Positions 7,234-11,129 of a DNA stretch of 11,129 bases are shown here, piece by piece. The number at the start of each line of letters is the position of its first letter. The stretch's first letter is position 1. The DNA is taken from contig CAMBJI010000036.1 of NCBI GenBank assembly GCA_945867725.1, positions 1 through 11,129 of the forward strand, read 5' to 3'. The position numbers and the translations under genes were made by a program. Origin of the DNA: Bordetella parapertussis (GTDB lineage: Bacteria; Pseudomonadota; Gammaproteobacteria; Burkholderiales; Burkholderiaceae_D). The notes under the pieces were generated by a model. It did not search any database. It was not told where the DNA came from and saw only the letters and a program-made list of their open reading frames with translations.

Positions 7234-7836
7234 TTAACCGATGAGATCGACTCGACCCGTCAGATCCATGATGCCGGTGATCACGCTCAGTTTTGGATGA
7301 CGCGTGTTGACTTCTTTGCGGAACATTGCGAGTGCTTCTGCATGAGAGCCGGTTTCAGCCTCTTTATCGGCCACACCTGCTGATCCGAAGACCAGCTTGG
7401 CAGCACCGCAATCACGATGGGACAAGGCAACCACGCGTTTGATGTGATGCAGAGCGACCGAGATTTCCAGGTTGTCCCAGAAAGTTCTGTGCCAAGGCGC
7501 AAACTTGGGATGCACCGCACCGAGTGGACCACCCGCCATCACGAAATGGCTGTAGTTGTCACCCAGCTTCTCGCGATCTACACCGGAGAGCAGGCCCATG
7601 TACTGCCAGCTTAGTGTGGTGAAGCGAGGATCGATGCAATTGACCAGCATAGCTTCGTAGTTGCCGCCAGCAGCCATCGAGCGTCCGGGTACGAAGCCCA
7701 TCATGCCGCCAGCCAGGACTGCGGCGCCGGTGGCCAGAAACTGGCGACGGGAGGTGCCGGTGAGCGTAGGCGTGCAGCATGGGCAGCCTGCCTGATGCAG
7801 TTCGCCGGGCAGTGTCTCAATAATTTGTTCAGCCAT
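7234..7836 (-). CDS. Tat-exported beta-carbonic-anhydrase-like protein
   Basis: A 200-residue protein of the beta-carbonic anhydrase superfamily. NCIDPRF carries the C-x-D-x-R motif (Cys67, Asp69, Arg71) and SHRDCGA carries H-x-x-C (His140, Cys143), together the full zinc-binding and Asp/Arg dyad set of that family. A twin-arginine signal (TSRRQFLATGAAVLAGG, Arg30-Arg31) with probable cleavage after the alanines near 55-56 predicts export of the folded, metal-loaded protein to the periplasm. The region before the signal is unusually long and holds CPCC (18-21) and His14. The mature part, about 145 residues, is short for a beta-carbonic anhydrase, and AGGPLG stands where the common NAGN segment is expected, so activity on CO2 is not assured. 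The start at 7836 is chosen because AAGGAG lies seven bases upstream (7844-7849); an upstream in-frame extension to 7965 lacks such a site. Confidence 0.82.
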   Translation of the reverse strand: MAEQIIETLPGELHQAGCPCCTPTLTGTSRRQFLATGAAVLAGGMMGFVPGRSMAAGGNYEAMLVNCIDPRFTTLSWQYMGLLSGVDREKLGDNYSHFVMAGGPLGAVHPKFAPWHRTFWDNLEISVALHHIKRVVALSHRDCGAAKLVFGSAGVADKEAETGSHAEALAMFRKEVNTRHPKLSVITGIMDLTGRVDLIG

Positions 7837-7843
7837 TCTTTTT

Positions 7844-7849
7844 CTCCTT
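7844..7849 (-). promoter_or_regulatory. Ribosome binding site fixing the start of the Tat carbonic-anhydrase-like gene
   Basis: Read on the minus strand this is AAGGAG, seven bases before the ATG at 7836. It decides for the 200-residue form (MAEQIIETL) over longer in-frame forms. Confidence 0.85.
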
Positions 7850-8098
7850 TGATAACAAGACTGCCGGGCATGGATGTATGTCGTGTGCCGAAGCTTGCCC
7901 ATGCCTGAAAGCGCTGTCAAAAATGAAATATATTCAGCGCAATTGCAGTAAACCATAACCGACACTCAGGGAATCGAACTGAGCACCGCAAATCTTTAGC
8001 CCGAATGTGTATATTTGTTTGTGCTGAGGCTACAGAAAATCATCCCCGGTTCGATTATCCATGACCAGAGTTTTTGTCGGTGTGTATTCAAAGTCGTA

Positions 8099-8125
8099 CT
8101 GACACTGTTTTATTTTTTTGATAAT
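8099..8125 (+). promoter_or_regulatory. Candidate sigma-70 promoter for the secreted linker protein
   Basis: CTGACA (8099-8104, five of six consensus bases) and GATAAT (8120-8125, five of six) are separated by 15 bases that include a long T run. The spacer is shorter than the preferred 17, so the call is tentative. It lies about 110 bases before the start codon at 8237. Confidence 0.3.
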
Positions 8126-8126
8126 T

Positions 8127-8145
8127 CTTGTGCCGGTGGCACGAG
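8127..8145. repeat. Tight inverted repeat (hairpin) just after the candidate promoter
   Basis: CTTGTGCC and GGCACGAG pair over eight positions, one of them G-T, around a three-base GGT loop. There is no T run after it on either strand, so it is not a typical terminator. Its place at the expected transcription start makes an operator or a 5' mRNA stem plausible, but this is inference. Confidence 0.5.
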
Positions 8146-8224
8146 TTGGTAAGCAAACCCGTGGATTGCGGAACACTATTGAAGCGGCCGGAATCGAGCG
8201 TTGCAGAGCTTCACCCGCTTTGTG

Positions 8225-8230
8225 AAGGAA
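8225..8230 (+). promoter_or_regulatory. Ribosome binding site fixing the start of the secreted linker protein
   Basis: AAGGAA lies six bases before the ATG at 8237, which gives a protein beginning directly with a Sec signal peptide. An in-frame start at 8201 would place twelve extra residues before the signal and has no such site. Confidence 0.75.
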
Positions 8231-8236
8231 AATAGA

Positions 8237-9463
8237 ATGAACTTCAACAAATTGATCGGATCCTTTGTGATCCTGATGCTTGCCAGCGCTACCGTCTTTG
8301 CAGCTGATGCGAAGCATGACAATCACGCGGCTGCACCCGCAACTGACAGCCAAGCCACGGCTGCAAAAGAGGTGCCTTCAAAGGACGCTCAAAGCAAAGA
8401 AACACCGGTCAAAGATGCGGCCTCGCAGACTGCGGATGAGCCCGCCAAGCCTGTAGTGGCAAAAAAATCACGTAAACCTGCGCGCGCTAAACCGCAGCAC
8501 AAAGCACCTACCCACGGTACGCAAGCTGATGCGAGCGTTAGCAAAGAGATGCCGGCAACCGCTCCTCCTGCGGCAAGCAACACGAGTTCCGTAACTACGA
8601 ACCTGAATGCGAATGAGAGTGCTGGCAGCAAGCGTGTGCGCGTCAAGGATCGCAGTACTGCAGCCGCGGCCACCGCGCAACCCGCGGATGCGCATACGAC
8701 ATCTTCTGCACCTGCTGCCAACGCGGTGAATGACGGCCATAACGCGCCTGCGGCATCAGACGACCACGCAGCAAATGCGGCCCCAGCAGGAAAGAACAAA
8801 CAAGACGACGCTGCGTCACCAGCTTCAAAACAAGCGCCTTCAGCAAAAGATTCAGCGGGCACCAAAGACAGTCATGCTTCAACCACTGCAGCTCAGATCG
8901 ATGCGCCTGCAGCACCTGATATGCATGCCGATAGCCATACAGCACCTGCCAAGGCATCTGTTACCGAGCCGTCGGCCGACTACTGTAATCCGCCGCTGAA
9001 ATCTGAAGTTGCAGCGCTCTTTGATCGTTGGAACGCCTCACTGCGTACCGGCGATCCCAAGAAAGTCGCGGCTAACTATGCGCCCGGCTCTGTACTGTTG
9101 CCGACGGTCTCGAATCGCGCTCGATTCACCGCAGCAGAAAAAGAAGATTATTTCGCGCACTTCCTGACACGACGTCCAGAAGGCAGCATCGACGATCGTG
9201 TCATTGATGTCGACTGCAATAGCGCCACCGATGCCGGACTTTACACGTTCAGGTTTTCTGATGGCACGATGGTCAAGGCACGCTACTCATTCTCGTATCG
9301 CAAGATCGGTTCGCAGTGGCTGATCACTAGTCATCACTCGTCGGGCATGCCGGAAAAAACTGAGGTCGCCGCCGAGTCCCCGGTTGCTAAGACACCTTAT
9401 GCAAAAGCTGCCGAACGATCCGAGCAGGGCTCGCCAGCCAGAGGCTGGGTACGTTATCCCTGA
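8237..9463 (+). CDS. Secreted protein: Ala-rich D-x-H linker plus SnoaL/CaMKII-association-like domain
   Basis: A 408-residue exported protein of unknown function. Residues 1-22 are a Sec signal peptide (MNFNKLIGSFVILMLASATVFA, shown here by its ends: MNFNK to TVFA). Residues 23-248 are a low-complexity, probably disordered linker rich in Ala, Pro, Lys, Asp, Ser and Thr, with a basic patch at 75-88. Within it D-x-H occurs seven times, with histidines at 30, 153, 168, 177, 213, 230 and 234. Residues about 253-375 resemble the NTF2-like/SnoaL superfamily, closest to the CaMKII-association-type domain (EVAALFDRWNASLRTGD, NYAPGSVLLPTVSN, SQWLITSHHSSGMPE). The only two cysteines, Cys250 and Cys327, could form a disulfide after export. 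A 33-residue polar tail ends the protein. It stands alone, facing the AhpD-like gene, so context gives no role. Confidence 0.8.
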   Translation: MNFNKLIGSFVILMLASATVFAADAKHDNHAAAPATDSQATAAKEVPSKDAQSKETPVKDAASQTADEPAKPVVAKKSRKPARAKPQHKAPTHGTQADASVSKEMPATAPPAASNTSSVTTNLNANESAGSKRVRVKDRSTAAAATAQPADAHTTSSAPAANAVNDGHNAPAASDDHAANAAPAGKNKQDDAASPASKQAPSAKDSAGTKDSHASTTAAQIDAPAAPDMHADSHTAPAKASVTEPSADYCNPPLKSEVAALFDRWNASLRTGDPKKVAANYAPGSVLLPTVSNRARFTAAEKEDYFAHFLTRRPEGSIDDRVIDVDCNSATDAGLYTFRFSDGTMVKARYSFSYRKIGSQWLITSHHSSGMPEKTEVAAESPVAKTPYAKAAERSEQGSPARGWVRYP

Positions 9464-9493
9464 GTTTTAGAACCTGCCTCAGTACGCCGCGTG

Positions 9494-9514
9494 AGCCTTC
9501 ATTTTTTGAAGGCT
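9494..9514. repeat. Inverted repeat spanning the stop codon of the AhpD-like gene
   Basis: AGCCTTCA (9494-9501) and TGAAGGCT (9507-9514) form an eight-base-pair stem with a five-T loop. It covers the last codons and stop of the minus-strand gene. Neither side is followed by a T run, so if it ends transcription for the two convergent genes it is not a classical intrinsic terminator. Confidence 0.45.
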
Positions 9515-9894
9515 TCGTCGACAGGTACTTGCAGGCTGTTGGCCAGTGCATTGGTTTGACTTGCCATGGCGATCACGGCGAGTAGTTCGGCATGCTGTGC
9601 GCCGGTCATGCCTTTGGCTCGCGCAGCTGCCGTATGCGAGTGCACGCAGTATTCACAGCCGTTGGCAGCTGACACAGCGATATAAATCAGCTCCTTGGTC
9701 ATGGCATCGAGGGCGCCGGGCTTCATCACCTGCTGCGCCTGAGCCCATACGCCTTGCAGCAATTCAGGCGAATGCGCCAGCGCTTTCCAGAAATTATTCA
9801 CATCATCGACACCACGAACACGCTTGATGTCATCAAAGACTGCGCGCGCTTCGGGGCTGGCTTGGGCGTCCGAGAGTAGGGGAACGGTTGCCAT
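9499..9894 (-). CDS. AhpD-like carboxymuconolactone decarboxylase family protein
   Basis: A 131-residue cytoplasmic protein of the carboxymuconolactone-decarboxylase/AhpD fold. The AhpD redox core is complete: Glu68, eleven residues, then Cys80-x-x-Cys83 and His87 (ELIYIAVSAANGCEYCVHSH). This pattern supports a thiol-disulfide peroxidase or peroxiredoxin-reductase role rather than the lactone decarboxylation done by PcaC. A conserved helical segment (AVFDDIKRVRGVDDVNNFWKAL) precedes it. Translation is well defined by AAGGAG (minus strand, 9902-9907) seven bases before the ATG. No ahpC or other peroxiredoxin is adjacent, so its electron partner is unknown. Its stop lies 35 bases from that of the convergent secreted-protein gene. 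Confidence 0.88.
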   Translation of the reverse strand: MATVPLLSDAQASPEARAVFDDIKRVRGVDDVNNFWKALAHSPELLQGVWAQAQQVMKPGALDAMTKELIYIAVSAANGCEYCVHSHTAAARAKGMTGAQHAELLAVIAMASQTNALANSLQVPVDEAFKK

Positions 9895-9963
9895 GGAATA
9901 TCTCCTTGAGATCGAGTTGTGACGAGCTTAGCATGCAGCCCTTCGGTGTCAGACTTACCCGTT

Positions 9964-9994
9964 TTGACAAGAGCGTACTTCGGTACGCGGTCAA
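9964..9994. repeat. Nested palindrome with UUCG tetraloop in a divergent intergenic region
   Basis: A perfect inner stem, GCGTAC/GTACGC (9973-9978 with 9983-9988), closes a TTCG loop with the C-G pair that makes UUCG tetraloops very stable. An outer pair, TTGAC/GTCAA (9964-9968 with 9990-9994), extends it across a small internal loop (AAGA against G). No T run follows on the plus strand. It lies between the AhpD-like and mandelate-racemase genes and may be an operator, a leader hairpin or a remnant repeat. Confidence 0.6.
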
Positions 9995-10140
9995 TTGCAG
10001 AAAATGGTCACGATGGGTGCTTGTCTTTCATGCATGGTTTGGTTTGATTGGTGAAATTTATTCTTCCTTGTTCGTGATCTTGCTGTGGCCGACTAAAATT
10101 CAGCTTTGATCGGTCGATTCACTTCTTGAACAGGAATTTC

Positions 10141-11129
10141 ATGGACAGCCTTCTCATTCGCGATATCCGCGCTCGCGCCATTGTGGCGCCGCTCGCTCGA
10201 CCTGTCAGGACGGCTTCTGGCTCGGTGGATGTATCGCCACTGATTTTGATTGATGTGCTGACTGAGCAAGGCATAACCGGCAGTGCGTATTTGTTTGGCT
10301 ACACGCCTGTGACACTGCGGCCGTTGTTGTCCCTGATCGATGAGATCAAGTCGGATCTGATAGGTACAACCGTGGTGCCAGTCGCGCGCATGCAACAGCT
10401 TGAGCAGCGCTATCGATTGCTTGGCATGCAGGGTTTGTTGGGCATGGTGGCTTCAACACTGGATATGGCGTATTGGGATGCGCTGGGTAAATCGGTTAAC
10501 AAGCCCGTCGTTGCTTTACTGGGTGGTGAAGCAAAGTCGGTGTGGGCTTACGACAGCTACGGCATGGTGGATCCTGTGCATGACGCCAAAGCGATCGAGC
10601 ACTCGATGGCGCAGGGTTTTCGTGCCATCAAGATCAAGCTGGGCGATCCGGATGTGCAGCGCGATATTCATGTGACGCGCGAAATACGGCAGATGATCGG
10701 ACCGACGACGGCGTTAATGGTGGACTTCAATCAGAGTCTGCAACCGACCGAAGCCATTCGACGCATTCGTTTGCTCGAGCCGTTTGATTTGCATTGGGTG
10801 GAAGAGCCGGTGGTCGCAGAAGATTTGCAGGGACATGCGCTGGTCAGAGAGTCGGTCAATGCAAACATACAGACCGGTGAAAACTGGTGGTTCCCGCGTG
10901 ATGCCGAGCGCGCAATCAGCGCCGGTGCCTGCGACATGATGATGCCCGACCTGATGAAAATCGGCGGGATTACTGGTTGGCTGTCGGTGATGGGTATGGC
11001 ACGCGCAGCATCGATGCCAGTATCGAGTCACTTGTTTATTGAGGCCAGCGCGCATGTGTTGGCGGTGACACCCACTTGTCATTGGCTGGAGTTCATGGAC
11101 TTCGGTTCGGCTGCGCTGGCGCAGCCCTA
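10141..11129 (+). CDS. Mandelate racemase-type enolase superfamily enzyme, 3' end cut by window
   Basis: Enolase-superfamily enzyme of the mandelate racemase subgroup, with 329 complete residues before the window ends (the P. putida enzyme has about 359, so roughly 30 are missing). The N-terminal capping domain includes RPVRTASGSV (20-29) and YLFGYTP (50-56). The barrel carries the K-x-K pair Lys164/Lys166 (IKIKLG), metal ligands Asp195 (DFNQSL), Glu221 (VEEP) and Glu247 (GENW), the Asp270/His297 dyad (MPDLMKIGG, SSHLF) and Glu317 (HWLEF). From memory of the P. putida enzyme these sit at the same residue numbers, and pocket positions Val22, Val29, Phe52, Tyr54, Ser139 and Asn197 also agree. 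It would racemise mandelate or a ring-substituted mandelate. AGGAA at 10132-10136 precedes the ATG. Other subgroup members act on sugar acids, but the pocket here looks like that of mandelate racemase itself. Confidence 0.85.
   Translation, partial: MDSLLIRDIRARAIVAPLARPVRTASGSVDVSPLILIDVLTEQGITGSAYLFGYTPVTLRPLLSLIDEIKSDLIGTTVVPVARMQQLEQRYRLLGMQGLLGMVASTLDMAYWDALGKSVNKPVVALLGGEAKSVWAYDSYGMVDPVHDAKAIEHSMAQGFRAIKIKLGDPDVQRDIHVTREIRQMIGPTTALMVDFNQSLQPTEAIRRIRLLEPFDLHWVEEPVVAEDLQGHALVRESVNANIQTGENWWFPRDAERAISAGACDMMMPDLMKIGGITGWLSVMGMARAASMPVSSHLFIEASAHVLAVTPTCHWLEFMDFGSAALAQP

Larger units (their letters stand above)
7837..8236. other. 400-base non-coding divergent intergenic stretch
   Basis: This stretch separates the minus-strand carbonic-anhydrase-like gene from the plus-strand secreted-protein gene, and no convincing gene lies in it. 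It holds the two ribosome binding sites, an inverted repeat GGCATGG/CCATGCC (7867-7873 and 7899-7905) in the leader of the minus-strand gene, and an A+T-rich patch reading TATATT on the minus strand (7932-7927) without a good -35. There is also a short CTCAG/CTGAG inverted repeat around 7965-7982, a candidate plus-strand promoter (8099-8125) and a tight hairpin (8127-8145). Confidence 0.7.

Noticed and set aside
7959..7990. A tRNA 3'-end-like string on the minus strand (GTTCGATTCC flanked by CTCAG/CTGAG)
   Set aside because: The arms do not form a normal five-base-pair T stem with a seven-base loop, and no anticodon or acceptor stem can be found around it.
8030..8353. Minus-strand open frame of 107 codons in the intergenic region before the secreted-protein gene
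   Set aside because: It overlaps the signal-peptide region of the well-supported plus-strand gene, has no recognisable domain and no clear ribosome binding site.
8389..8957. Long minus-strand open frames opposite the Ala-rich linker
   Set aside because: They are expected shadows of an Ala- and Thr-rich coding sequence; their composition mirrors the plus-strand codons and no start signals are seen.
9888..10109. Plus-strand open frame of 73 codons between the AhpD-like and racemase genes
   Set aside because: It starts inside the start region of the minus-strand AhpD-like gene, runs through the nested palindrome, has no Shine-Dalgarno and no recognisable protein features.
1..11129. Mobile elements, CRISPR arrays, toxin-antitoxin or phage-defence genes
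   Set aside because: I looked for transposase motifs, regularly spaced repeats, integrase and defence-type domains and saw none; the window reads as ordinary chromosomal metabolism.

Overview
The window is chromosomal DNA of a proteobacterium. The compact protocatechuate gene order (pcaJ-F-H-G-B-D-C), the AAGGAG-type ribosome binding sites and the moderately GC-rich codon use suggest a betaproteobacterium of the order Burkholderiales, possibly Oxalobacteraceae. That placement is an inference; there is no rRNA or other phylogenetic marker here.

Positions 1-5806 carry a nearly complete beta-ketoadipate pathway, all on the plus strand and closely packed. PcaHG opens the ring of protocatechuate to 3-carboxy-cis,cis-muconate. 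PcaB cyclises this to 4-carboxymuconolactone, PcaC decarboxylates it to the enol-lactone, and PcaD hydrolyses that to beta-ketoadipate. PcaIJ adds CoA, and PcaF cleaves the product to succinyl-CoA and acetyl-CoA. pcaI and the 5' end of pcaJ lie before the window; no regulator or transporter is present. The notable defect is in pcaD: a one-base frameshift in a run of T, four codons before its nucleophilic serine, splits the gene.

Positions 5963-7162 hold two further plus-strand genes, a ketopantoate-reductase-family dehydrogenase and a small single-domain cupin, 15 bases apart and probably cotranscribed. They end at a strong bidirectional terminator (7171-7203), shared with a convergent minus-strand gene for a Tat-exported beta-carbonic-anhydrase-like protein (7234-7836).

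After a 400-base non-coding stretch comes a plus-strand gene (8237-9463) for a secreted protein with a long Ala-rich linker dotted with D-x-H triplets, followed by a SnoaL/CaMKII-association-like domain. It converges on a minus-strand AhpD-like gene (9499-9894). A divergent intergenic region with a nested UUCG-loop palindrome separates that gene from a 3'-truncated mandelate-racemase gene (10141 to the end), in which every catalytic residue of the mandelate racemase subgroup is conserved.

Most of the window is ordinary aromatic catabolism. The points most worth a second look are the pcaD frameshift, the odd Tat carbonic-anhydrase-like protein, the mandelate racemase close to a protocatechuate operon, and the D-x-H linker protein.
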